From: Cephalopachus bancanus
Lineage: Eukaryota > Chordata > Mammalia > Primates > Tarsiidae
DNA length: 64,000 nt
NCBI GenBank assembly: GCA_027257055.1
Contig: JAPVLO010000138.1
Coordinates: 1,178,001-1,242,000 of the forward strand
Direction: 5' to 3'
In this document: positions 46,834 to 59,294 of the stretch, one piece after another
Layout: each line of letters begins with the position of its first letter
Numbering within the stretch: position 1 is the stretch's first letter
The notes under the pieces: model-generated
What the model was told of the DNA's origin: nothing
The model's input: only the letters and a program-made list of their open reading frames with translations
The model's database searches: none
Program-made: the position numbers and the translations under genes

Positions 46834-47695
46834 GAGTAGCAGTTAAAAAAAAAATTATACCCATGAACTTTACCTCATTTGATCAGAAGGATTTATAGGG
46901 AAGACCCTTGTGGCATAAGGCCTAAAACTGAGGTGCAGAGTTATGTTCTGTCTTGATATATCTGGATGGTCTCACATAGCTTTTCTGTAAATTCTTGCCC
47001 ACATTCGGCTCCTGCGTGGGTACAGGGCTCCCAGCCAAGCAATGCCAGGTAAATGTCTTGCTTATTCCTGAGTAACAGATTCAAGTTCTCTGCCAGCCCA
47101 TGGAATTATTCAGATACATCAAATCACATCTTCCAGAAGCAACCAGAAAGCACTCTCTGCTCTTGATCCTACGACCCTGGCCTCTCACAGCCTCTGGTCA
47201 TTCATGCTGTTTCTGAGTACAACCTGCATGTGGCCCTGCATGGCATGTGACGTCCTCCTGCCTCAGGCTGTAAGTTTGTGTGACTAGACACTGTGGAGCT
47301 CATCTGTCCTGCAGTGGGGGCTGGGGGCTCAACCATTCTTGTAAACCTAGGGCAACTCCCATAATCCTGTTTTGTTTTTTCTTCTCATACTGTCCAAGGA
47401 ATTGAAATAAAGCTACTTTGGAGATATTATTTATGAAAAGATGGCTGAGTGACACTGCTGGGGTGAATAGGAGGTGTTTAACACACTAAACTAGTTCGTG
47501 AAGAATGTAAGCATTAGCTGAAGCAGAAAATGAGAAGGCATTTCAAGTGGGGGAAAAAAAGAATGGAGGTGGCATGACGGTTATGTATTTGTAGGACAAA
47601 GTAAAGACTGCTCTGGCTAGACTAGAAGGGATTTTTGAGGAATAATACATTTACATAGAAATCATAGGCCATCTTAATCATTCTTTTTTAAAAAT
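46834..47695. other. Unassigned, possibly old LTR in part
   Basis: About 46890-47425 is GC-moderate and ends with 'aattgaaataaagctacttt', a poly(A)-signal-like sequence without an A tail. Family not recognised. The remainder is AT-rich. Confidence 0.3.
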
Positions 47696-47699
47696 GTTT

Positions 47700-47985
47700 A
47701 AATGTTTAAATTATTTTATTTTATAACAGAGATGTGGGCTTGGGATCAACGACACAAGTAGGTTTTGGGCAGGTGAAGTTGGGGCCTTCCACTGGTCTTC
47801 ACTTTCCTGGCTTGGGGTCAGGTGCCCTTTGTGTTGTCCTGTGTCTTCCCTCTCCCTCGTCTGGCAGTGTCCAGTGACAGCCAATCCCTCTCTTTTCCTA
47901 ATGTTCGGGTCCCACATATGAATGAGAACATGCAGTATTCAGTTCTTTGTTTCTGTGATAGATCACCAAGTATGATGGTCTCATA
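47700..47985 (-). mobile_element. LINE-1 ORF2 end/3' UTR fragment
   Basis: 'catatgaatgagaacatgca' and 'agttctttgtttctgtgata' on the plus strand are reversed L1 ORF2 end, nearly the same as at 12620-12670. The left part is the 3' UTR in reverse. Confidence 0.7.
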
Positions 47986-48112
47986 TCAATCATTCTAAGG
48001 AACTTGACTCAATATGGTCTAAAGTAATGAGGTTGTGCCAAACCAAGTGTCCTGATGGGAGCATTTGAGGAAGATTGGAAATATGGAAACCAGAAAGTGA
48101 TAACATCTCAGT
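47986..48112. other. Short unique interval
   Basis: No feature recognised. Confidence 0.4.
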
Positions 48113-48126
48113 AGAAATCGTAGTCC

Positions 48127-48428
48127 AGGTCGGGCACGGTGGCTCAGACTGTAATGCCAGCACTTTGGGACGCCGAGGCGAGTGGATTGCTTGAGCCCAT
48201 GGGTTCAAGACCAGCCCAGGCAACTTGGCGAGACCTCATCTCTACAATAAATCAAAAAATTAGCCAGGCGTGATAGCGTGCACCTGTAGTTCTGGCTACT
48301 TGGAAGACTGAAGCAGAAGGATCGTGGAGCCCAGATCGACGCAGGGGTGGCTGTGAGTGTGCCACGGCACTCCAGCCTGGGCAGTGGAGTAAGACTCTAA
48401 CTCAAAAAAAAAAAAAAAAAGAAAAGAA
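48127..48428 (+). mobile_element. Alu dimer, tarsier-type
   Basis: 'ggtcgggcacggtggctcag', linker 'ctctacaataaatcaaaaaa', right arm with a short deletion, A tail. Target duplication 'agaaatcgtagtcc' / 'agaaatcatagtcc' (48113-48126, 48429-48442). Confidence 0.96.
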
Positions 48429-48442
48429 AGAAATCATAGTCC

Positions 48443-48645
48443 TGTGTACCTTTCAATGCTTGGGACTCCAGGATCATCCAGGTAACAGCTTATGCTGCAG
48501 TATGACCCTGTCAGCTTCCTGAGACATCCCATCTTTGGGTACCTCTAACTTGCAGAAAGTTTTAACTTTAAGTTGATGCTTGTGCATGTTAGTCCTGTCA
48601 TAGCAATTGAAATCTAGAGAAGCAGTTTTAAATACTTTTCTATGA
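48443..48645. other. Short unique interval
   Basis: No feature recognised. Confidence 0.4.
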
Positions 48646-48660
48646 GACTCTTTTTTTTTC

Positions 48661-48940
48661 TTTTTTTGAGTCGGAGTCTCACTCGGTCGCCCAGACTGGA
48701 GTGCAGTGGCCGCTCCCGGCCACCGCAGCCTCGACCTGCTGGGCTCCGGCGATCCTTCCGCCTCAGCCTTCCAAGTAGCCGGAATTACAGGCGCGCGCTA
48801 CCACGCCCGGCTGATTTTTTGATTTACTGGAGAGATGAGGCCTCACTGCCCAGGCGGGTCTCGAACCCGCGGGCTCAGGCAATCCACTCACCTCAGCCTC
48901 CCAGAGGCGCGGGATTACAGGCTGAGCCACTGAGCCAGGC
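48661..48940 (-). mobile_element. Alu dimer, tarsier-type, low divergence
   Basis: 'gtcggagtctcactcggtcg', 'cgctcccggccaccgcagcc' and 'gcgggtctcgaacccgcggg'. The 15-bp duplication gactc-T9-c is exact on both sides (48646-48660, 48941-48955), consistent with a fairly recent insertion. Confidence 0.97.
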
Positions 48941-48955
48941 GACTCTTTTTTTTTC

Positions 48956-51260
48956 AAAGAAATTGTTTTTCTGCAGCAACCAGGTCTTACATTGACTAAC
49001 TAGATTGTCTAGTATCATCGAGCAGCAAGCGGGCAAAGCAGATTTCAAACTCAGTTTTTCCAATTAGGAATCTTTCCACGACAACACTGCTGACATTGAC
49101 GAAGACAGGGAAGTTAAAATCTCTACCTATGTATTATTTTACCTTTTGCAACTGAAAAAAGCGTGATCCAGTTTTATGGTGGGAAGCCTAAAATAAAATG
49201 ACTGTACACACTGGCTCTTTGACACAGGCATGCTCAGATTGCTGTCTGGTCTTTAGAGTTGCTGGATGTTAACATCTGTGAAGTGTGTACAATAATACAA
49301 GTGATTAACTGCTTGATTTTTTTGAATGCAATTGGTTAAAGAAAGTTTCCACTCTTTGGTTTTGAAATAATTATTATAGAAAGTTCTTTGAAAAGATGGG
49401 TATTCTTACCCAAAGGGAATTTCTTGGTAATAATTACTCTGGGAAGTAGCCTCTCATTACTTAAGGGCCCACACGGAACATACGCGCTCAAAAGCTTGCA
49501 AATACTTTGGATTCCCAAACTACACAAATGGATGCTTTAGAGTCATTTTCTAATTAGAAATCCATATAATTGCTTTTTTAAAAATACAGGTGAAAACTCA
49601 GGAGCTCTCTCCTGTGAGAATAGTTGGTGGCTCCACACATCGTGCTGTTTTTGTTAGCGTTATTTTGGTGTGAATAAACACAGACATTGTCATAAATCAA
49701 GTACCCCTGACATATGAAATGGCATCTACCTTTTTTGTCTTCATTTGAAAGATTACTTTATAGGTTGAAGTGTCGAATATATTTTGGTATGTATTCAAGG
49801 GTAATTTATCTGTTTTCTTTCCGTCTATACCAGAATCATAAAGTTGAATATCACATTAAAGTCTGCATTAGTTATTCAGGTGATATGACTTTTTTTTTAA
49901 AAAAAAAAAAACACAGAAATGCCCTGGAGCATTAAATCTTTTCTGTATTCATCCTGGTAACTAGAAAAAGAACTTTGTAGTGGTTGCTTGAAAATGAGAA
50001 CTGCTGGGAACTGAGGGAGAGGAGATATGTGAGGCTCTTTGTCCTTAGTCTCAGCTTGTGGGGCACACAATTCTACTATAAAGAATGAGTTCTGTGGGAT
50101 TTTTATGCCTTTATTATAGAAAATAGAAGTTTGAACTTGGGGATATTTTCCCCCTTTTTATGACATTGTAATGTTCTGGACAGATAAATTCCAAACTCTT
50201 AGGAGCAATCTAAAACCTTTGAAACATAAAGATGGAAAGTAACAATAAGTTACAAACAAAAGGAGCTTTGTAAACTCTCCAGTAGGAAGTCAGTTCATCA
50301 TATTACCTTTCATATTTCTCTTCAAAGCAGGCAAACCTTCCCAGTCTGAGTATATTGTTAATAAAATACAGCACCAATTCCCCTGACAATGTATTGAACG
50401 ATCCCTGCCTTCTGCTCTCGCCAAAAGATTTTTCAAGAAACCTCAAGCCCGGGTGCAACATGCCCTTGGTGGACAGGTGGGGGATGTGGAATAAAGGAAT
50501 TGAATGTAGGAACTAAAGGAAAGCTCTGACCAAGGACATAAAGAATCTCATGTATAAGTTAATATTGTGCAAATGAGAAGGCTGACAGGACGTTTTGGAC
50601 CAGTTGCTCAACCCAGGCCAGCGTCCCATGCTTGTGATTGATGACACCCGTGGGGACTCGAGGCAGCTTCACATTTGTCTTTGGAGATAAGAGAAGTAAC
50701 GACGGAGGCACAAGCAGATCTGTTTCTGGAGGGAAGAAGCAAATGGTGTCACTGCATGGGGGCGGAGGCCATTTTCAATGAGCAACCATTGATAACTTTA
50801 GAAACGGCTAGAAAGTACCTTTGGTTGGCACATCTGCATTCGAACACTGCCTGTGATCCCATGGAGGTAAGACTTGTTGAAGTGGTTGACTCGGAATGGA
50901 AAGCAGTGGGACGACTCAAGCAGGAAAGGAGACCAGGGACAACATCTCCAGGTAACAGGTCTTTGGCCTAGATAAATAGGAACAGAAAGCGTCGTTTTTT
51001 GGAATGCCCAGGCTTGATATCATCAGATTTGCATTTGAAGTATCATGGTGGTTTGGAGTATAAAGGCTGCACAAACAGAAGGAAGGCACATCAGGAGGTT
51101 ACCACAATATCCGTTTGAAGAATGTGTGGCATGAATTCGAAGTGCTGCTTTGGATGGGGTCACGTGAACAGATTTAGGATAAATTCAAAAGTATACTTAA
51201 CTTGATTGGCTGATGGCTCCATGTGTGATGTGAGAGAAAGAGAAGGGCTAAAGACAATAA
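48956..51260. other. Mostly unique block, last part perhaps an ancient repeat
   Basis: No SINE or L1 to about 50980. From there to 51240, and again at 51550-51835 beyond the Alu, the sequence has the feel of an ancient mammal-wide repeat ('agacgtccaagtgcagacat', 'caggactaagccctcaagca') that I cannot name. The 98-codon frame at 50675-50971 starts with TTG and has no coding support. Confidence 0.4.
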
Positions 51261-51261
51261 A

Positions 51262-51543
51262 CAGGGTTCTGCTCTGTCCCTCAGACTGGAGTATACTGAT
51301 GCAATAACAGCTCACTGCGACCTCGAATTTCTGGCCTCCAGCAATCCTCCTGCCTCAGCCTTCCAAGTCGCTGGGCTACAGGCATGTGCCATGATGTCAG
51401 GCTAATTTTTATTTATGTTTTCTTTTTAGGGACAGGGTCTTTCTATGTTGCCCAGGTTGGTCTTGAACCCCTGGCCTCAAGCAACTCTCCTAATTCAGCC
51501 TCCCAAGTCGCCGGGATTACAGGGGTGAGCTGCTTTGCCAGGT
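51262..51543 (-). mobile_element. Alu dimer, older AluJ-like, tail lost
   Basis: It begins 'agggttctgctctgtccctc' without a T tail. 'ttatgttttctttttaggga' is the linker and the left arm ends 'gattacaggggtgagctgct'. Confidence 0.92.
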
Positions 51544-52010
51544 GATGCCAACATTTTCGATCTGTACACCTGGGTGAGGGAACAGGGGCATCTCACAGGG
51601 AGTTGGGGATCATTGAGGGAAGATGATGTTTGGGAGGAAAAAAATGAAAACATTTGTGTTTGTTCATGAAAGTTAGACGTCCAAGTGCAGACATAGGCAG
51701 GTAGAAATGTGTATATTATATTTCAGTAAGAGGTGGTCATGAGGCTGGATAATCGCAGCTAGAGAGTGAGTATAATTAGTGAGGGAGAAAGTTTCCAGGA
51801 CTAAGCCCTCAAGCATAGAGACATGTATAGTAAAGATTGTACCTGTGAATCAAAACCCAGCCCTAGAAATCTCTGTTGCAACCACGAACACCGCTACCTG
51901 ACTGATCGTATGACTATTCCCGTCTCTGAAACTTTAGCAATGCATTGTTTTTATTAACTGAGTAAAAGTTTACCCAACAGAGAGTCCAGGATATTTGTTT
52001 TAATAAAATA
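51544..52010. other. Possible ancient repeat and unique sequence
   Basis: See the block at 48956-51260. 51550-51835 seems collinear with it across the Alu. The rest is unassigned. Confidence 0.3.
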
Positions 52011-52025
52011 AAAATAAAACATTTA

Positions 52026-52353
52026 GCCAGACATTGTGGCTCACGCCTGTCATTCCAGCACTTTGGGAGGTGGAGGCGAGAGGAGAGGATTGCTTGAGCT
52101 CAGGGGCTTGAAATCATCCTAAGCAATGTGGTGAGACCCCCCCGTCTCTACAATAAATGGAAAAAAGTCAGTCTAGCATAGTGGCCCCTGTCTGTGAGTC
52201 CAGCTACTTGGGAGGTTGAGGCAGAAGGATTGCCTGAGCCCAGCAGGTAGAGGCTGCGGTGGCTGTGAGCATGCCACTGCACTCCAGTCTGGGCAACAGA
52301 GTGAGACTCTTCAAAATAAATACATACATACCTACATGCATAAATACATAAAT
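52026..52353 (+). mobile_element. Alu dimer with CATA-rich tail
   Basis: Both arms, linker 'ctctacaataaatggaaaaa', tail of CATA/AATA units. Target duplication 'aaataaaacattta' / 'aaataaaacatcta' (52012-52025, 52354-52367). Confidence 0.95.
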
Positions 52354-52367
52354 AAATAAAACATCTA

Positions 52368-52995
52368 ACTCTTGCTCAGGTAAAACCTCATAAACAGAAG
52401 TCAACTATTTACTTGTTTATCGATTTGGGAGACTAGGTATATGGCCCTTCTAATACTTAATCACGTTGAACAAATTTACCCACACCTTCAGGCCTTCAGG
52501 CATCTGATTGGTATCCTAAACAATGAGATGGGATAGGAGTTTCAGTGACATCCAGTTCCTTGTGATTGGCTTCAGAAACAATGAGCTGTTTAATGTTATT
52601 ACTTGCTCCCCGCTCTATGAGGAAAGGCTGGGGTGGGGAAGGAACATTAAAAAACACCACGTCTTCCACTACATCTTGATGAGTGCAGAAATAATGCATT
52701 TCATGAGTGGTTACCAGAGTTACCCCTTTTCAGTCTCTGAATGGCTTTCCCTGTGAACCCCATATTGAGAAGGCTTCCATGACCTAGGTTGGTGCTGGCA
52801 CTGGTATGGCTATAAGGTGGCTGTCTGGTCTTTGAGGTCCACTACTTCAGAGGAAGTTGCTCTGGACATCTGACTGTGAAGCATAAGCAAGCTTTGCTTC
52901 AAGACCTTTGACACTCTCTTGTTGTGGAGTATATTTTGTGGTTCAAGCTTCTGTGTTCTAGGAACTGGAATTCCTGGTAAGTTTTTTTTGGTTCT
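52368..52995. other. Unassigned sequence
   Basis: GC-moderate. No named repeat or exon recognised. Confidence 0.35.
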
Positions 52996-52999
52996 CTAA

Positions 53000-53310
53000 T
53001 CCTATATAACAAAATGTCACAGACTCTAGCTACTTAAATAACAACCATTTCATTAAATTCAGCAAATTTGTAGTTTGGGAATTTGGGAGGGTTTGGCTGG
53101 GTGACACTTTCCTCTGCATGGCGTCAACGGGTGTCACAAGGCTAGTCTGGACAGTCACAGGGCACAGGTTGAACAAGGAGCTGGAATGGATTTTAAAGAT
53201 GATGATTCTGGACTTTGAGCTGATGTTACAATGGGATGAGACTTGTGGGACCCTTGAGAGGGGACATTTCACATTTGGGAGGGACATCGATAAATAACTA
53301 GAGGCCAAAG
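53000..53310. mobile_element. MaLR remnants (reversed LTR piece, then internal-like piece)
   Basis: 53000-53145 ('atcctatataacaaaatgtc', 'gcatggcgtcaacgggtgtc') looks like a reversed MLT1 end. 53160-53310 ('ggatgagacttgtgggaccc', 'cctt') has the style of MaLR internal 3' sequence on the plus strand that leads into the next LTR. Confidence 0.4.
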
Positions 53311-53324
53311 GGCGGACTGCAGCC

Positions 53325-53885
53325 GGGAGTCATTTAATGTTGCTCCCACGTATCCCCACCTCTGAGTATTCCTGTCCCTGAGTTATCTCCCTTTGAGTAT
53401 GGACTGGACTTAGTGACTTGCTTCTATCAAACAGAATACAGCAAAAGTCAGGGAATGTCATTTCCACGATTAGGCTTTAAAAGACTGTGACTTCTGTCTG
53501 CTAGTACACTCTCTCTTGCCTTTGCAGTAGGCATATTTCAATGAAGCACATTGCTTTGCTGGAGAAGTCCACGTGGGGAGGAAGTGAGGGCAGCCCGTGG
53601 CCAGTAGCCAGCAAGACACTGAGGTCTTAGGTTCAATGACCTGTGAAGAATGGAATCCTGCCAACCACCATGTGTGTTGGAAGCAAACCTTTACCCAATT
53701 GAGATCTGAGATGGCTAAAACCCAGCTGACAACTTGCTTGTAGCCTGTGAGAGACCCTGAAGAATCGTTCTGACATAAGTTGTGCCAGATTCCTGACACA
53801 CAGGAACTACGAGATAATAAATGTGTGTACTTTTAAGTTGCTGAGATCTGAAGTCATTTGTTATGCATCAAAAGAAAACTAGTGC
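53325..53885 (+). mobile_element. MaLR LTR (MLT1-type)
   Basis: 'atggactggacttagtgact', 'gcttctatcaaacagaatac', 'ttaaaagactgtgacttctg', 'gtgagagaccctgaagaatc', 'acgagataataaatgtgtgt' and 'gtcatttgttatgcatcaaa' follow the full MLT1 LTR order including its poly(A) signal. Confidence 0.85.
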
Positions 53886-54074
53886 AGAATTTTGACTGCC
53901 TTCCATTTTTTGCCTCTCTCTGTTGGCTGAATTCGTGTTGTGGCTTGGTTTCTTTCCAAGGCAGAGGTCACGGCCTCCAAGTACTTTTGAGCTTGGCATC
54001 TCACAGCTTTTGCCAGCAGAGAAGGACAAACAGTCTTTCTCTGACTAATCAGAATAAGCACTTAAATAGGTAAA

Positions 54075-54620
54075 TCGAGTCATATCACTGACCTTCTTAA
54101 ACTCACGTGCTCTGGCTTTCCATTATGCTTAGGCTAAAATACAAAGTTTTCATAGGTGGGTATTGCTTACTGCCCACATTATCTTCACTTATTTTCCACC
54201 CCGATAACTCTTCCATGACTATTTTCTGTCCATTCTTGTCCTCACTTCCTCAGACATGCACACTCAGCTCTCGTCTGCTCCACTCGATCATGAGAATGTC
54301 CTCATCTCTGCCTCAGCTGTTCTTCTCTCTGATCTTGGCTCTCCTGTGTCGTTCCTTCCTTCTGGTCTCATCAGAACATTGCCTCCTTAAAGAACTGTTT
54401 CCACATCCACATTAAAGCTAAAGTAGCACCCAACTCCATGACAACCTGCACTCATTTGTCTGATCAATTTTCTACATAATATGCGATCGTAAGTGAAACC
54501 CTTTTATTTGTACATAATTTGTTCCCATTAGTAAGTTGAATGTGATCGGGGCCTAGTTTTCCATATTTCATTGCTATACATTCTGGATTTGCTAAACAAA
54601 TAATGAATTAATTATTAATG
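54075..54620 (+). mobile_element. LINE-2 3' end
   Basis: 'ctcacgtgctctggctttcc', 'ctgcctcagctgttcttctc', 'ttctggtctcatcagaacat', 'ttaaagctaaagtagcaccc' and 'ttttatttgtacataatttg' match the L2 3' region in order. Confidence 0.7.
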
Positions 54621-54955
54621 AACTTTGAGTGATATTGAACTATAGTGTTATGCTTACAATGCGTTTTATTATTTCTCTGGCAGAAGAGGTTATTTGAGGA
54701 ACCAATATAAAATTGGCAGTGGCTTGCGATAGAGATTTTTTGAAGGAAACTTGATAGAAATATTGTCTAAAATACACCTTTCATCAAGATCATAAGAATT
54801 GTCTTTGTGTTGGATACCATTTCTTGGGAATAAATCTAAAGATATATCAACTGGACATCATTTTGCAATTTATGCCCAAGGAAGAAGATCATACATTTAC
54901 TCTTGGGCCATGAACTTCAAAGGGCCTTGGAGACATCTGTATGTATATAACAAAT
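54621..54955. other. AT-rich unique interval
   Basis: No feature recognised. Confidence 0.45.
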
Positions 54956-54959
54956 GATG

Positions 54960-55274
54960 GGCCGGGTGTGGTGGCTCAAGTCTGTAATCCCAGCAATTTG
55001 GAGGCCAAGGCAAGAGGATTGCCTGACTCCAGGAGTTTGAGACCAGCCTGGGCAACTTGACGAGACCTCTTTTCTTCGATAAATCAAAAAAATTAGGCGA
55101 GCGTGGTAGCATGTGCCTGGAGTTCCAGCTACTTGGAAGGCTGAGGTGGAAGGGTTGCCCGAGCCCAGTAGGTCGAGGCTGTGGTGGCCGTGAGCATGCC
55201 ACTGTACTCCAGTTTGGGCGACAGGGTGAGACTTCAACTAAAAAACCAAAAACAACAACAACAACAACAACAAA
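54960..55274 (+). mobile_element. Alu dimer with (CAA)n tail
   Basis: 'gccgggtgtggtggctcaag', linker 'ttcttcgataaatcaaaaaa', right arm 'gaggctgtggtggccgtgag', tail of CAA units (55249-55273). Confidence 0.95.
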
Positions 55275-58155
55275 ATGGTGATTGGCTATTACATTTCTCA
55301 CACACAGAAGAGTGGTTTGGAATAATAAAACATATCTCGTCAGAATAAAACTGAAGTCATGGAATGGATAGAATCTCTTAGAAAGGGGGTATAGAGAAAG
55401 CAAAGAGATTAGGGGCAAACTTTGATGCACTCCATGATTTAAAGGGGGTAGGAAAATTGTCAACAAAGGAGAACAAAAAGAGGACAGACATATTGAAAGA
55501 AAATCATAAGCAGAAACTAGAGGAAATAGTTCCAGAATAAAGTATCAGATATATATATATCTCCAAAGTTAAGATGTCAGATAAAGATGAAATTAGTCAT
55601 TCATTTTAAAGTCATCAAAGTCACTGAAAATTTAATGAAAGAAATTTCTGTCAAATGGGAGTCTAAAGTAAAGTGAGTTGAAGAGTGAATAGAAAAGTTA
55701 GAACTAAAATTCTACATCTGAATAACACTTGAGTAAGGCAGAGATAAACTTGTTGGTGGTGACAATGTTATTTGACATGATTCGTCCCGCCTTTTGCATT
55801 TCTTCTTCAAGACAAAGAAAGTCTGGCTGTTTTGTCTAATCTCCATATGGTGGAAGCAAATTCAGCTTTTGATGTATATTTTCATCTGAATTCTTTTCTT
55901 TGGTTGCATTTATTGCTCTTTGTTTCTCAACATCTGCTTCCTCTTCTTTATTCTTTAATAATGGGCTGAGAGTAATGGAAACCATCCAGGAACTGACACT
56001 GAATTGAAATAAACCTGCAAGTCAAACTCCAAGTTCAGCATTAATAACATCTAGTGTATCCCTTTGAAGAAGTTACTTACCTGTAAAATAAGCAGCTTTT
56101 ACGTACTCTGTAAGCATCCTTCAATTCCCCAAATTCCATGTGACTACTTAAAGCCCACATTTTATTTCCAGTCACTGTGAGTCATTTGCATTTTTACTTG
56201 TGAAATATGGGCATAGATAAACAATTAACCAGCCTTCTAGGGAGCCTTTTAATTTAATTATTAGAAATCTACTCACTTATTATTTGTCTTCTACGGAAAA
56301 ATAATTAACAGATGTTATATTTTCCACATAGATTTTAACGTTCTACAAATAAGTTGACATTCTATCTTGGTACACATCACTGGCATATAAAAATGGACTA
56401 ATTCAAATAAAACCAGAAAGGGCATAGTGTCTTTTAGAATAAATATTATAGTAGATATTGTATTGTAATTCATGTAGAACTCTTACTTCCTACATCCAGA
56501 ATATCAGCCATTTTAATTTCCACATACAAAAAAACAAAAAAACTACAAAATTACCCTATGTTCAACTAAGGAACTTAGCCCTAATTATGAGTCTATAACA
56601 AAAATAATTTTTTTCCTGTGAGAAAATAGAGACAGAGAAAGACTTTTTATGAAAATAGGGTTTCGTTTTTCTTTTAGCAAACTGCAATTCGAATTTTCCA
56701 TCAGCATTTCAAAAATGAGTCTGTCAGTAGGAGAGGAGAAAGACAACACAGTTGCCCAATTTTCCCAATGCCGCTGGGCTTTCCAAGTGATGCTTCTGGT
56801 TCTTGTACTTTGCTAGAGCAAAGAAATGAAGTACAGCTGAGTTTCAGGCAAGTTTCAGCTCTGTAATCTTATCTGCAACTCTTAAGTAACTAACATGGGG
56901 AAGATAGTTCCAAATTTACATTCTGGCACCTAACTTATAACTTCTCCCCTAGACTCAATGATACTATTTGATGGTATACTTTAGAGTAAAGTATTATTAT
57001 TATTGCATTTATGATATACATACAAGTTCACTCATATGAATTATGAGGAAACAAGGTGCGTTAAAACAAAGCTAGAAAACTTGCTAATAATATATATGAA
57101 TGCTGTTGTCTCTATGGCAACTTTAAAAAAATTTTTTGACATTTGTATAATTAACCTTGAATCGTACCCCACATCTTTAAAATGAAAAAAAATTAAAAAA
57201 CACATTTTTTGGTTTGCTAGTGCTATAGCAGCCTTGTTATGATTTAAGAATTTATTACAAGAAGGGAAAAATCTCCCTTTGGTGAATATTTAGCAACACT
57301 ACCTAATTTTACCAACATAGACGTGAAGCCTATATAATATATTCACTTACCTAGGACCACACAGTGTTTTGAAGCACGTCCAGGTCTAGTACCAAATGTG
57401 ACTCTTCACTCAGCTGTATTGTATGATACACATCACTATGAATCTTCTGACTCTCATGGTATTCCTCAAAATAACAAATATCAGAACACCAGTCACCTGC
57501 CCTCTATCCAGTAGGCCTGGATATTGGCAAAGCGTGTTACATAGACAACTCAGGGAATAGATGTTAATATTCAAAACTTGTTTTACCTAGTCACTATAGG
57601 TCACAGAATGTTAATTTTGTTTGATGGAATAGACTTTGTTTAGAATAGCTTTCTCCAGATTGGGGTAAGCAGCATCCTTTGGGCATGTTATGCATGGTAC
57701 GGAATCTCATTTCATCACTTGGCAGTCAATACTTTCCTGGTCTCACAGCCTTTTCTCAGCACACATGTTGCGGCTGAGATGTCAAGTACTCATTAGAAAA
57801 TCTTAGTGTGTCATAAGGGATATTTTATGCACATATGTGTGTTTACCTCTTCCCGAGCACCACCAGTATTTCCACTGAGCAATACATTTAACATGTCAGG
57901 CTCATCTTTTCCTAAAAGCTCAAATTAAAGATGTTCAAGATCCTTTTGGTAGAAAGTAGAAGGTGGAAATTTCTATTTTACTTTGCCTTTATTCTTTCCT
58001 ATTAAATAATCCAATCCTAGTTCTGGTGCAATATTTGATATTTTCCTAAGTTATGGGTAGAAAAATATCAGGCATAAAGCTATAGCATTGGCTCTAAAAA
58101 CTGTTAGTATGTTCTTACCAATAAAATATTTGTATATATAATAAATATACTTTTT
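55275..58155. other. Repeat-poor AT-rich block (about 2.9 kb)
   Basis: No SINE, L1 or LTR recognised. An antisense stretch at 55704-55998 stays open for about 96 codons with one stop. An (ATT)n tract lies near 56995-57005. Confidence 0.5.
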
Positions 58156-58159
58156 TATA

Positions 58160-58560
58160 CTATTAATAAATAGTTGATTGTATCCCACCTGAAATAGACA
58201 TGTTAAATGCTAATCACTAACATGATTGTGATGTGTTAGGAGATGAGACCTCTGGTAGGGGTTAGATCACCTAAGATGATTAGGTGACCTGAGCATGGAG
58301 CCTTCATGAATGGGATCAATATTCTCGTAAAAGAGGCAACAGAGAGCTGTCTTGCCCCTTCCACCTAGTAAGAATGTATCTAGAAACTGAAGGTGTTATC
58401 TCTGAATCATGAAATGGGCTCTGACCAGACACCCAGTCTGTCAGCACCTTGATCTTGTATTTCCCAACCTTTAGAGCTATAAATTCTGTTGATGATAAAC
58501 TACCCGATCTGTGGCATTTTGTTATAGCAGCCCTGTTATAGCAGGCTGTGACAAGGCAGT
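58160..58560 (+). mobile_element. MaLR LTR (MST-type)
   Basis: 'catgaatgggatcaatattc', 'cgtaaaagaggcaacagaga', 'gccccttccacctagtaaga', 'gctctgaccagacacccagt', 'cttgatcttgtatttcccaa' and 'tttgttatagcagccctgtt' give the full MST order through its 3' end. Confidence 0.85.
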
Positions 58561-58619
58561 TCCAAGCATGACTGAGAATGTGTGTGTATGTGTGTATAGT
58601 TAATTAAGAACATGGCTTT

Positions 58620-58830
58620 CATGTCAGAGAACCATAGGCTTGGATCCTGTCTCTGCTAGTTTATAGTCTGATACATTACTCAAGTTACTTAAATTCTCTA
58701 AAATTTTCATTCCCCAATCTATAAAATTAGAATAATATTTACTTCACACATTATTGCAAGCATTACATGGGCCAAAACACTTGAAACTATTAACATAGTC
58801 TCCAGGGCATATGTCTGTTTATAACCATTA
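58620..58830 (+). mobile_element. MIR SINE
   Basis: 'cttggatcctgtctctgcta', 'ctcaagttacttaaattctc', 'ttcattccccaatctataaa' and 'ttattgcaagcattacatgg' follow the MIR core order. Confidence 0.75.
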
Positions 58831-59290
58831 TTAACTGATCAATGAGATTTATTGTATGAATCAATCTAATAACTGAGGGAAAATGAGTGTATTAGAAAAA
58901 TACCGTGATACAGAAATTAAGAGAAAACTATGGAGAAAAGCATAGGAATTATGGAATCCATGAAATCTCCATAATATTTTCCAGAAGTTTAATGACAATC
59001 TCTTTTGAATATTTCATGGACCTTTCATTCATGTGTTATTCTGTTCAAGATTAAAATATCTGGGAGGAAGAGTATGATTGGTCCACTTGAGTCATATGCA
59101 CTCTTCAGGCAATGAGGAAAGGAGCATGCAGCGTGATCAGGTTTTAATAGATAGTTCCATAAAGAACACAGGGGATGCAAACATTGCTCCACAATGGAAA
59201 AGAGAGATATTCTTAAAGAACAGGGATAAGAAATAATGGTTGGAAAATATGTATCTACTATATTTATCCCTTGTTCACTTAAAGTAAAAG
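58831..59290. other. AT-rich unique interval
   Basis: No feature recognised. Confidence 0.45.
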
Positions 59291-59294
59291 AAAT

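Noticed and set aside
50675..50971. 98-codon plus frame in non-Alu sequence
   Set aside because: It opens with TTG, not ATG, has no homology that I recognise and no splice context; chance frame is more likely.
54897..55466. 189-codon minus frame, the longest in the window
   Set aside because: Its middle is an antisense Alu (54960-55274) and the ends are chance extensions; no domain or splice evidence.
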